Positions 1-5,622 of a stretch of 6,662 nucleotides of DNA are shown here, piece by piece. The notes below the pieces were generated by a model, which did not search any database, had not been told where the DNA came from, and saw only the letters and a list, made by a program, of their open reading frames with translations. How positions within the stretch are numbered: the stretch's first letter is position 1; each line of letters opens with the position of its first letter. Location: NCBI GenBank assembly GCA_002317325.1, contig DCJB01000003.1, positions 818-7,479 on the forward strand, read 5' to 3'. Position numbers and translations under genes: made by a program. This DNA is from Bacteroidales bacterium UBA1711 (GTDB lineage Bacteria; Bacteroidota; Bacteroidia; Bacteroidales; P3).

Positions 1-437
1 AGCCCGAAGAGGAAGTCCACGAGGTGGTAGCGGGTGACGTAGTTGGTGTTGGAGGCAACCTTGCGGGTGACAGAGGCGAGGTCAATACGCGCGTCCGGCT
101 TCACGAGGTCGCGCAGCCGCAGCAGGTACTCCCGCCCCTTCTCCTCACCATAGTTGCGCAGGAGGAACTGCTTCACATAGTCGAGTTCGGAGTGGCGCAC
201 CTCGCCGTCGGCTCTGAGGACGAGGGCAATGAGCTCGATGAGCGAGGCGTTGACCTCGTCGGACGAAGCACGGCCGAAGAGGTTGCCGCGCGACTCGCCG
301 AACAGCGAGAAGACAAACCGCCCGACGAAGAGAAGCACGCTGCCCATGCAGTAGTAAACCAGCGCGCCCCACAAGCCCCCTCTGACGAAGCCGAACAGGG
401 TGAGGAACAGCAGGAGGAGTTTGCTTGGCGTAGTCAT
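1..437 (-). CDS. Membrane-anchored TerB/DjlA-like protein, N-terminal part (partial)
   Basis: This frame starts at the ATG whose complement is 435-437 and stays open to the window edge, giving 145 residues. Residues about 7-46 are strongly hydrophobic, with glycine and aromatic residues, and look like one or two membrane segments. From about residue 62 follows a helical, charged region with the pattern LIELIALVLRADGEV, then a helix with LDYVKQFLLRNYG. This resembles the TerB-like domain at the N-terminal side of DjlA-type membrane co-chaperones. In that family a C-terminal J domain, which stimulates DnaK ATPase, would lie outside the window, so its presence is unproven. The start is supported by the 9-base gap after the upstream DUF748 gene, which suggests cotranscription and possibly coupled translation. 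Alternatives are a stand-alone TerB-family protein without a J domain. The fold call is fairly good; the co-chaperone role is inference. Confidence 0.72.
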   Translation of the reverse strand, partial: MTTPSKLLLLFLTLFGFVRGGLWGALVYYCMGSVLLFVGRFVFSLFGESRGNLFGRASSDEVNASLIELIALVLRADGEVRHSELDYVKQFLLRNYGEEKGREYLLRLRDLVKPDARIDLASVTRKVASNTNYVTRYHLVDFLFG

Positions 438-446
438 GCGGGGACG

Positions 447-2537
447 TTAGTTGTTGCGCGCAGTGTCTTCGACCCGGCCGGCAGAGGCGTGCTGGGGGGC
501 GGGTTGTGGTTGCGGCTGGGACCCATTGGCAGCGGAAGCGTCGTCCTTGAGCACGGTGACGAGGACGAAGCCCTCCTTCTTGAGCGTAGAGTCGGGCTGC
601 GCGGAGACAAAAGTATATTGCGACTCTTCGAGACCAATGCCGCGGAGGTGTCCGTGGAGGAAGGCGTTGCGGCGCTGGCGGTTGGCGAGGAGTAGCGAGT
701 CCTCGGTGGGCTTGGTCTTGAAAGTGATGCCCAAGGAGAGCGACTCGTCGAGTTTGACCACCTCGGCCAGTTTGTCAATCTTGTAGAGATGCTCCGAAGT
801 GAGGTCGGGGTCGGCGGAATCGACGGGGAGGAAGATGTCGCCATCGTCGCCATGGACCAAGTTGCCCAAGGCGCGTGCGGGAGAGGTGGCCACCTTCACG
901 AAGAGGTTGCCGAGAGTCTTCCACACGAGTTTCATGTAGTCGAACTCGGGGCTGCTGATGTTGCCCGCAATCGGCACGTCGAGGACGACCTTGTCGTCCT
1001 TGTCGCGCAGGACGTAGAGGGCGGCGCGGACGGGGAGCCGTTTGGCGCCTTGGATGTCCTTGCGGAACTTGCCCACCATGGGTTTGTAGATGTCTATGTG
1101 GTTCTTGCCGTCGAGCTGGCTGTTGCGGATGGTGTTGTTGCTGGTGAAACTGAACACACCATCGGTGAAGGGCTGGCCGAGGGAGGCGAGGAGATAGGGA
1201 CTGAGGTCGGTGAGGTGGAGGTTCTTGATGACCAGTTTGAGCGACTGGTGCTTCTTCCAGTCGGAGATATTGCCGGCCCAGTCGATGACTGCCAGCGCCC
1301 CGTGGGGGAGGGCGGCGAAGATGCGGGCGCTGTTGTTGCCCGAGAGTGAGACATTCTCGGACTCGATGCGGAGTTTGGTGATGGGGAAAGAGAAGGGTTC
1401 GGGAAGCGTGTGGTCGGCATAGGTGACGCTGACATCGGACACCGAGAGGCGGGCGAGGGTGAGTTTCATATCCTTGGCCGGGGCGGCCGCCGAGTCGGCG
1501 GGGGCGGCGGCGGGTTCCTTCTTCTGCGGCTTGAGGAAGCGGGAGAGAGTGTTGCTCTTGTCGGCGAAGACCTCGTAGCGGGCGGTGAGGCCCTGAAGCG
1601 CCACCGTGCCAATCTCGAAGAGGTTCTGTCCCAGCACCACCTTGGTGACATCCACGCCGAGGGAGGCGAGAGAGGCCACCGAGGCAGAGTGGTTGTCGAT
1701 GATGTCGAGGTCTTCGGCCTTCACCTTGGCCGCCACCTCCATGTCCATAATCTTGCTGAGGTTGCCCACCGCCTTGGCTTCGATGGCGAGGCGGCCCTTG
1801 ATTTGGTCGATATAGGCAATGTCCACAACGTATGGCTTGACTTGGGCGAGAGAGAAGTTGTCGAGGCTGAGGTCCACGTCGAAGTCGTTGGAGACGGCGT
1901 TGAAGGCCGCGTCCACCTTGAGAGAGCCGCCGTCGGCGAGGGCGAGGGTGAGATCGGCGTCGTTCTGGTTGTCGCCGCCGATGCAGAAGTCGGGTACGAT
2001 GAGGCTGAACTCCTTAATGCCCCACAGGCTGTGGCGCTGGAGGTCGGCATAGAAAATGCGGTTGCTCTGAATGCGGATGTTGTGGAGGTCAATCAGCCAG
2101 CCCGACGGGGTGGTGTCCTTCACCTCCTCCTCAGTCGAGTCGGAGGCGAAATGTTCGAGGAGGGAAGTGAAGTTGAAGCGGGAACCATCCTGCAGGACCT
2201 GCACATCGAGTCCCGCGAGGGTGACGTGCTTGACAAAGACAGTCTTGCTCAGAAGTTTGGGCAGCGACACCGCCACGTCGAGCGTGTCGAAGCCGGCGAA
2301 CTTCTCGGCACCGTCTTCCTCATAAACCGCCAGTCCGTGGAGCGCCACATGACCGGAGAAGAGATTGAGGCCGATATGTTCGACCTCGGCCCGGCGGCCG
2401 GTGAGCTCGACGGCGTGCTTGTTGACATAGTTTTTGGCGATGGAACCGCCGAACAGCGACACCGCAGCAAGGAGCAGCAGCACGAATCCGATAATGGAGG
2501 CGAGGACTATAAGGGTGATTTTCAAAGGCTTTTTCAT
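447..2537 (-). CDS. AsmA-like DUF748 envelope protein, 696 aa
   Basis: A large envelope protein anchored by one N-terminal membrane segment (residues about 7-30, preceded by MKKPLK), with the remainder predicted outside the cytoplasm. The region after the anchor has the AsmA-like pattern of short amphipathic beta strands. Residues about 338-356 form an Ala/Pro-rich linker. Residues about 499-558 carry the DUF748 core: LPVRAALYVLRDKDD, then a strand with LDVPIAGNISSPEF, then a helix ending in SPARALGNL. The C-terminus is polar, with a QPQPQP run. AsmA-like proteins of Gram-negative bacteria are linked to phospholipid transport and outer-membrane homeostasis, but DUF748 itself has no firm biochemical role, so that function is inferred. 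The ATG at 2537 fits a 20-nt leader behind the -7 element at 2564-2571. It is the first gene of an operon with the TerB/DjlA-like gene. Confidence 0.88.
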   Translation of the reverse strand: MKKPLKITLIVLASIIGFVLLLLAAVSLFGGSIAKNYVNKHAVELTGRRAEVEHIGLNLFSGHVALHGLAVYEEDGAEKFAGFDTLDVAVSLPKLLSKTVFVKHVTLAGLDVQVLQDGSRFNFTSLLEHFASDSTEEEVKDTTPSGWLIDLHNIRIQSNRIFYADLQRHSLWGIKEFSLIVPDFCIGGDNQNDADLTLALADGGSLKVDAAFNAVSNDFDVDLSLDNFSLAQVKPYVVDIAYIDQIKGRLAIEAKAVGNLSKIMDMEVAAKVKAEDLDIIDNHSASVASLASLGVDVTKVVLGQNLFEIGTVALQGLTARYEVFADKSNTLSRFLKPQKKEPAAAPADSAAAPAKDMKLTLARLSVSDVSVTYADHTLPEPFSFPITKLRIESENVSLSGNNSARIFAALPHGALAVIDWAGNISDWKKHQSLKLVIKNLHLTDLSPYLLASLGQPFTDGVFSFTSNNTIRNSQLDGKNHIDIYKPMVGKFRKDIQGAKRLPVRAALYVLRDKDDKVVLDVPIAGNISSPEFDYMKLVWKTLGNLFVKVATSPARALGNLVHGDDGDIFLPVDSADPDLTSEHLYKIDKLAEVVKLDESLSLGITFKTKPTEDSLLLANRQRRNAFLHGHLRGIGLEESQYTFVSAQPDSTLKKEGFVLVTVLKDDASAANGSQPQPQPAPQHASAGRVEDTARNN

Positions 2538-2563
2538 AATATCACAACAGTCGTTACAAACTG

Positions 2564-2571
2564 CAAAGATA
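2564..2571 (-). promoter_or_regulatory. Bacteroidota -7 element for the DUF748 operon
   Basis: On the minus strand this reads TATCTTTG followed by C, an exact match to the Bacteroidota primary-sigma -7 consensus TAnnTTTG. Transcription would begin near 2557, leaving a leader of about 20 nt before the ATG at 2537. I see no clear -33 TTTG/TTG at the usual spacing upstream, so the promoter may be weak or may need an activator. Confidence 0.6.
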
Positions 2572-2612
2572 AGAAATATTGCCGAAATATCCTCTATGTG
2601 TGTTTTTTTTTG

Positions 2613-2620
2613 TACCTTTG
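2613..2620 (+). promoter_or_regulatory. Bacteroidota -7 element for the rightward operon
   Basis: TACCTTTG followed by CA matches the Bacteroidota -7 consensus TAnnTTTG and is directly preceded by a run of nine T (2603-2611). Transcription would begin near 2627, giving an unusually long leader of about 100 nt before the ATG at 2726. No good -33 element is visible at the expected distance. It diverges from the -7 element at 2564-2571, so the two likely start sites lie about 70 bp apart and the region between them could be shared by a regulator. Confidence 0.62.
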
Positions 2621-2626
2621 CAAACC

Positions 2627-2725
2627 GAAACGAACCGCCGACTCGGCACCATTTCGCTGCCAGAGGGGCAAAGGCTGCGCCGGGGCGGACGGCTTAGTGA
2701 TACATGACAAACAATACAAAACGAT
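2627..2725 (+). promoter_or_regulatory. GC-rich, potentially folded 5' leader with a short upstream ORF
   Basis: This is the predicted untranslated leader of the rightward operon. A nested set of pairings can be drawn: CCGCC at 2635-2639 with GGCGG at 2684-2688; inside it CGGC at 2644-2647 with GCCG at 2679-2682; innermost TGCC at 2658-2661 with GGCA at 2667-2670, closing a 5-nt loop. The last 25 bases are A-rich and unstructured, as is usual ahead of Bacteroidota starts. An ATG at 2704 opens a 13-codon ORF ending TAG at 2745, out of frame with and overlapping the gene start at 2726. I do not recognise any known riboswitch class. Chance pairing is common in GC-rich DNA, so this remains a candidate only. 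Confidence 0.3.
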
Positions 2726-3172
2726 ATGGACAACACCAACGTTAGAATCCAAAGCCCATGGCGCGTGGCGCTGATAGACCTGTCGCTGCTTGCGGCAGGC
2801 TGCCTCATTCCCACCCTTTCGCACCTCACCGCTCTGCCGCTCTACAAGTTCAGCCCCATGGTGTGGGTGATGGCGGCGGGACTGTTTCTTGTGCGCGACC
2901 GCCGCAACGCCTACCTCCTCGCCGTGCTGCTGCCCGTGGTGTCGATGGTGGCCGTGGGAATGCCTGTGCCGCTCAAATGCCTCTCGATGGCGGCCGAACT
3001 GACCACCCTCACGGCCGTGTATGGCATAGCGGAGCGATGGCTCTGCCGTCCCGGCCGCCGGGACTTGGACCGACATGCAGCCGCCCTCGCAGCCGCCGTG
3101 CTGTGCGGAAAAGCCGCCTACTACATAGTCAAATACACCGCCGCCGCACTGTTCTTCGGCAGCATTGCCTAA
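2726..3172 (+). CDS. Small polytopic inner-membrane protein of unknown function, 148 aa
   Basis: I do not recognise the family. The protein has about five hydrophobic segments: residues ~14-38, 43-56, 60-78, 80-104 and 118-146. They are joined by short, mostly basic loops (VRDRRN, RWLCRPGRRDLDRH). A PVPLKC motif precedes a helix with EL, and the length and segment number recall the small substrate-binding subunits of ECF vitamin transporters, but no diagnostic motif is present and I would not name it so. The ATG at 2726 is chosen because an A-rich, unstructured stretch precedes it, as expected for Bacteroidota initiation. It is the first gene after the -7 element at 2613-2620 and its roughly 100-nt leader, and it ends 24 bases before the secreted-protein gene, so the two are probably cotranscribed. 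Confidence 0.8.
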   Translation: MDNTNVRIQSPWRVALIDLSLLAAGCLIPTLSHLTALPLYKFSPMVWVMAAGLFLVRDRRNAYLLAVLLPVVSMVAVGMPVPLKCLSMAAELTTLTAVYGIAERWLCRPGRRDLDRHAAALAAAVLCGKAAYYIVKYTAAALFFGSIA

Positions 3173-3196
3173 CCAACAGTCCCCAAAGACCCGAAT

Positions 3197-3967
3197 ATGA
3201 AAAAGACACTCTTCCTCACACTCTTGATTGCGGCGGCCGTACTTCCTATCCAGGCCCAGACGGCCGGCAAGTGCGGCGGACGCTTCAGCGTAAGCCCCAA
3301 CTGCAAAGTCCGCTTTGCGGAGGGCAACTTGCAGTACCAGCCCAGCACCGGGCGCTACCGCTTCGCCCCCGAGCAGACCCTGGTCTGCGGCTGGAATCCC
3401 GAGTACACCGACAGCCGCTATACGGGCTACATAGACCTCTTCGGCTGGGGCACGGGCGCCGCGCCCACCCAGTATAGCGAAGAAGCCGCCGACTATGCCT
3501 TTGCCGACTGGGGGGCGATGTGCGGACTTCCCACAGGCGACGGCAAGCAGTGGCGCACCCTCTCCGACGACGAGTGGAGCCACCTCCTCAAGAAGCGTCC
3601 CAACGCCCGCCGCCTCTACGCGCTGGCCTATGTGGAACGGCAGTTCGGACTGGTGCTGCTGCCCGACGACTGGAAGAAGCCGCAGGGCATCTGGATTCAG
3701 ACCGGCATCCCCGACACCATCAAAAACTACTGGTCCGCCAAGACGTGGAGCCGCATAGAAGCCGCCGGGGCGGTGTTCCTGCCCTGCGAGGTGAAGCGCA
3801 GCGGCACCCGCAGCGACGGCGGACGCGCCGGCTGCCACTACTGGACCTCCACCCCCGACCCCAAGAAGCCCGCCGAGGCCTGGTACATCCTCGCCGACAT
3901 CTACGGTCCGCGCGGACGAGCCGCCTCCAAGGCCAGCGGATTCAGCGTCCGCTTGGTGCAGGAATAA
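3197..3967 (+). CDS. Secreted Bacteroidales-type protein with signal peptide, 256 aa
   Basis: The N-terminus is a classical Sec signal peptide: MKKT, a hydrophobic core at residues 5-16, then PIQA with probable cleavage after Ala20. There is no lipobox cysteine, so it is not a lipoprotein. The mature part has the pattern seen in many Bacteroidales exported or surface proteins: FSVSP near residue 30, then VRFAEGNLQYQPSTGRYRF, IDLFGWGTG near 79, WRTLSDDEW near 119, LVLLPDDW near 152, CHYWTSTP near 213 and a terminal GFSVRLV. This layout is reminiscent of FISUMP/DUF1566-like domains with a C-type-lectin-like fold, but that is pattern memory, not a search result. Six cysteines (26, 36, 64, 109, 197, 213) all lie in the exported part and could pair as disulfides. 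Function is unknown; a carbohydrate- or surface-binding role is only a guess. It is 24 bases behind the membrane-protein gene and 30 before the IspD-like gene. Confidence 0.83.
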   Translation: MKKTLFLTLLIAAAVLPIQAQTAGKCGGRFSVSPNCKVRFAEGNLQYQPSTGRYRFAPEQTLVCGWNPEYTDSRYTGYIDLFGWGTGAAPTQYSEEAADYAFADWGAMCGLPTGDGKQWRTLSDDEWSHLLKKRPNARRLYALAYVERQFGLVLLPDDWKKPQGIWIQTGIPDTIKNYWSAKTWSRIEAAGAVFLPCEVKRSGTRSDGGRAGCHYWTSTPDPKKPAEAWYILADIYGPRGRAASKASGFSVRLVQE

Positions 3968-3997
3968 CGCCGACCGTCCCATAGCAGCATCCACCCA

Positions 3998-4708
3998 ATG
4001 CACAACATCGCAGTCATCCTTGCCGGCGGCACCGGCACGCGGATGGGTTTGGACAGGCCCAAGCAGTTCCTGCCCCTTTGCGGCCGCACCGTGATTGAGA
4101 CCGCTGTGGAGGCCTTTGTGTCCGCCCCGGGCATAGAACGCACCGCCGTGGTCATCCACCCCGACTGGCAGAAAGAGATGCAACACATCATCGACCGCAA
4201 CGCCTGGACAAAGGTGCTCCCCCTCATCCTCGGCGGAAGCGAGCGGTATGAGTCGTCGCTCAACGCCGTCCGCGCCTTCGACGGGTGGCCCGACGACACC
4301 AACCTCATCCTCCACGATGCCGCCCGCCCGTGGGTGTCGCAAGCCGTCATACGGCGCGTTGCTGAAGCCTTAAAAATCCATCCCGCCGTGGGGGTGGGCA
4401 TACCTTCCACCGACACCGTTTGGGAGGCTCTGCCGCCCGAGAACGGGGGCTCTCCGGCCATCGGCCGCATACCCGACAGAGCCATCATGTGGCGGGCACA
4501 GACCCCGCAGGCCTTCCGGCTACCCCTCATCCGCACAGCCTACCAGCGGGCGCTCCAAGACCCGCTATTCAAAGCCACCGACGACTGCGGGGTGGTGCTG
4601 AGATACCTGCCCGGCGTGCCCATCCACATAGTCGAAGGCGAAGAATCTAACCGAAAGATAACCTTCCGCGCCGACATAGGCGACGGGAGTCCAGCCCAAG
4701 AAACATGA
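3998..4708 (+). CDS. ispD: IspD-family cytidylyltransferase (2-C-methyl-D-erythritol 4-phosphate cytidylyltransferase)
   Basis: IspD transfers CMP from CTP to methylerythritol 4-phosphate in the cytosolic non-mevalonate isoprenoid pathway. The nucleotide-binding fold is intact: LAGGTGTRMG at residues 8-17 with Arg15, PKQF with Lys22, GGSERYESSLNAV at 79-91 with Arg83, HDAARP at 106-111, TDTV at 138-141, QTPQAFRL at 168-175, TDD at 194-196, and ESNRKIT at 216-222 with Lys220. These correspond to the CTP and substrate residues of the family. The C-terminus is odd: only 14 residues follow KIT, ending GDGSPAQET, where IspD proteins usually continue with a helix rich in Leu/Ala. The TDDCGVV...YLPGVPI stretch also recalls the related TarI (ribitol-5-phosphate) branch, so substrate is less certain than reaction type. 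The stop overlaps the kdsA start (ATGA), indicating coupled translation. Confidence 0.83.
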   Translation: MHNIAVILAGGTGTRMGLDRPKQFLPLCGRTVIETAVEAFVSAPGIERTAVVIHPDWQKEMQHIIDRNAWTKVLPLILGGSERYESSLNAVRAFDGWPDDTNLILHDAARPWVSQAVIRRVAEALKIHPAVGVGIPSTDTVWEALPPENGGSPAIGRIPDRAIMWRAQTPQAFRLPLIRTAYQRALQDPLFKATDDCGVVLRYLPGVPIHIVEGEESNRKITFRADIGDGSPAQET

Positions 4709-5484
4709 AGAAACTAACACTGATAGCCGGTCCCTGCGTCATCGAGTCGGAACAAATGGTGGCAGATATTGCCGAGAGCGTCAAAGAAATGACCGAGCGT
4801 CTCGGAATCGACTACTACTTCAAAGCCTCGTTCGACAAAGCCAACCGCACCAGCATCACATCCTACCGAGGTCCCGGGATAGACGAGGGGCTGCGAATCC
4901 TCCGCCGGGTCAAGGAGTCCGTCGGGGTGCGGATATGCACCGACATACACGAACCTTGGCAGGCCGTACCCGCCGCCGAAGTGGCCGACATACTGCAAAT
5001 ACCCGCCTTCCTCTGCCGGCAGACCGACCTGCTCTCCGCCGCCGCCCGCACGGGCCGGCAGCTCAACATCAAGAAAGCCCAATTCCTCGCCCCGTGGGAC
5101 ATGACCAACGTGGTGCGCAAAGTAGAAGAGTGCGGCAACCGCAACATCATGCTCTGCGAGCGCGGCACCACCTTCGGCTACAACACCCTCGTGGTGGATA
5201 TGACGGGCATCGTAGAGTTGAAAAAGCTGGGCTACCCTGTGGTGATGGACGCCACCCACAGCGTGCAGAAACCCGGCGGAAAAGGCACCTCCACCGGCGG
5301 CAACCGCGAGTATGTGGAGCCCCTTGCCAAAGCCGCCATAGCGGCGGGAGCCGACGCGCTGTTCTTCGAGGTGCACCCCGACCCCGACCATGCCCTGAGC
5401 GATGGTCCCAACATGGTTCCCCTCGACCAGTTCGAGGGCATACTGCAACGGGTATCCCGTATCCATGAGGCCGTCAACGGCTGA
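4705..5484 (+). CDS. kdsA: 3-deoxy-8-phosphooctulonate synthase (Kdo-8-P synthase), metal-dependent type
   Basis: KdsA condenses phosphoenolpyruvate with arabinose 5-phosphate to Kdo-8-phosphate in the cytosol, the first committed step to the Kdo of the lipopolysaccharide inner core. The 259-residue TIM-barrel protein is full length. Visible motifs are IAGPCVIESE at residues 7-16, FKASFDKANRTS at 39-50, QTDLL at 106-110, KKAQFLAPWDM at 123-133, CERGTTFGYNT at 151-161, MDATHSVQKPGG at 181-192 and EVHPDPDHALSDGPN at 222-236. Cys11, His185, Glu222 and Asp233 are all present and have the same numbers as the metal ligands I recall for the Aquifex aeolicus enzyme. Metal-independent enzymes such as that of E. 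coli carry Asn in place of the Cys. The start is fixed by the MKKLTLIAGP alignment and the ATGA overlap with the preceding gene. Other Kdo genes (kdsB, kdsC, kdsD) are not in the window. Confidence 0.97.
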   Translation: MKKLTLIAGPCVIESEQMVADIAESVKEMTERLGIDYYFKASFDKANRTSITSYRGPGIDEGLRILRRVKESVGVRICTDIHEPWQAVPAAEVADILQIPAFLCRQTDLLSAAARTGRQLNIKKAQFLAPWDMTNVVRKVEECGNRNIMLCERGTTFGYNTLVVDMTGIVELKKLGYPVVMDATHSVQKPGGKGTSTGGNREYVEPLAKAAIAAGADALFFEVHPDPDHALSDGPNMVPLDQFEGILQRVSRIHEAVNG

Positions 5485-5501
5485 CCCCTCCCCCACCCTT
5501 A

Positions 5502-5516
5502 CCGACAAATTGACAG
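5502..5516 (+). promoter_or_regulatory. Copy 1 of a palindromic repeat upstream of clpB
   Basis: CCGACAAATTGACAG is an imperfect palindrome centred on the A at 5509. Its right half TTGACAG is identical to that of copy 2; its left half CCGACAA is more degenerate (5 of 7 positions complement the right half). The shared core CAAATTGACAGT occupies 5506-5517. The centre lies about 114 bp upstream of the clpB ATG. It could be a weaker operator half of a two-site regulator; this is inferred from symmetry and repetition alone. Confidence 0.45.
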
Positions 5517-5544
5517 TACCCGCACAACCGTTTCGCCCCCTATT

Positions 5545-5559
5545 CTGCCAAATTGACAG
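5545..5559 (+). promoter_or_regulatory. Copy 2 of a palindromic repeat upstream of clpB
   Basis: CTGCCAAATTGACAG reads as CTGyCAA-A-TTGrCAG, with 6 of 7 arm positions complementary, centred at 5552. The CAAATTGACAGT core (5549-5560) is an exact second copy of 5506-5517, displaced by 43 bp, about four helical turns, so both sites face the same side of DNA. Symmetric CCC (5538-5540) and GGG (5564-5566) flank it. A weak -7-like TATTGCTG lies at 5580-5587, and no exact TAnnTTTG is present in this gap, so the clpB promoter itself is not identified. A heat-shock regulator site is a reasonable guess from the downstream gene. Confidence 0.5.
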
Positions 5560-5622
5560 TTATGGGCGGGCGGCATGGCTATTGCTGTGGGCTGAGGCAG
5601 AAAACCAAACAAACCAACAACC

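Noticed and set aside
24..695. 223-codon open frame on the plus strand
   Set aside because: It spans, antisense, the junction of two minus-strand genes that have recognisable domains and a normal operon gap.
1470..1525. GC-rich repeat-like stretch as a DNA repeat
   Set aside because: It encodes the Ala/Pro linker of the DUF748 protein (complement strand), so the low complexity is a protein-level feature.
1410..2774. 454-codon open frame on the plus strand
   Set aside because: It is antisense to the DUF748 gene and runs on through the divergent promoter region. Its composition is Glu/Val/Gly/His-rich with no signal or domain, consistent with a mirror of the real reading frame.
2594..4342. 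582-codon open frame on the minus strand
   Set aside because: It runs antisense through the membrane-protein gene, the secreted-protein gene and half of the IspD-like gene. Its translation is low-complexity (Gly/Ala/His/Val-rich) without recognisable motifs, and the sense strand carries clear family motifs. Such frames are expected opposite genes with high GC at third positions.
5470..5481. Inverted repeat GCCGT-CA-ACGGC at the end of kdsA as a terminator
   Set aside because: It lies inside the last codons, has a very short stem and loop, and is followed by a C-rich stretch rather than a T run.
4714..5508. 264-codon open frame on the minus strand
   Set aside because: It is exactly antisense to kdsA, whose identity and catalytic residues are unambiguous.
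5510..5560. TTGACA copies as sigma70-type -35 boxes for clpB
   Set aside because: The Bacteroidota primary sigma uses -33/-7 elements instead, no matching -10 TATAAT lies at 17 bp, and both copies are better explained as the right arms of a repeated palindrome.
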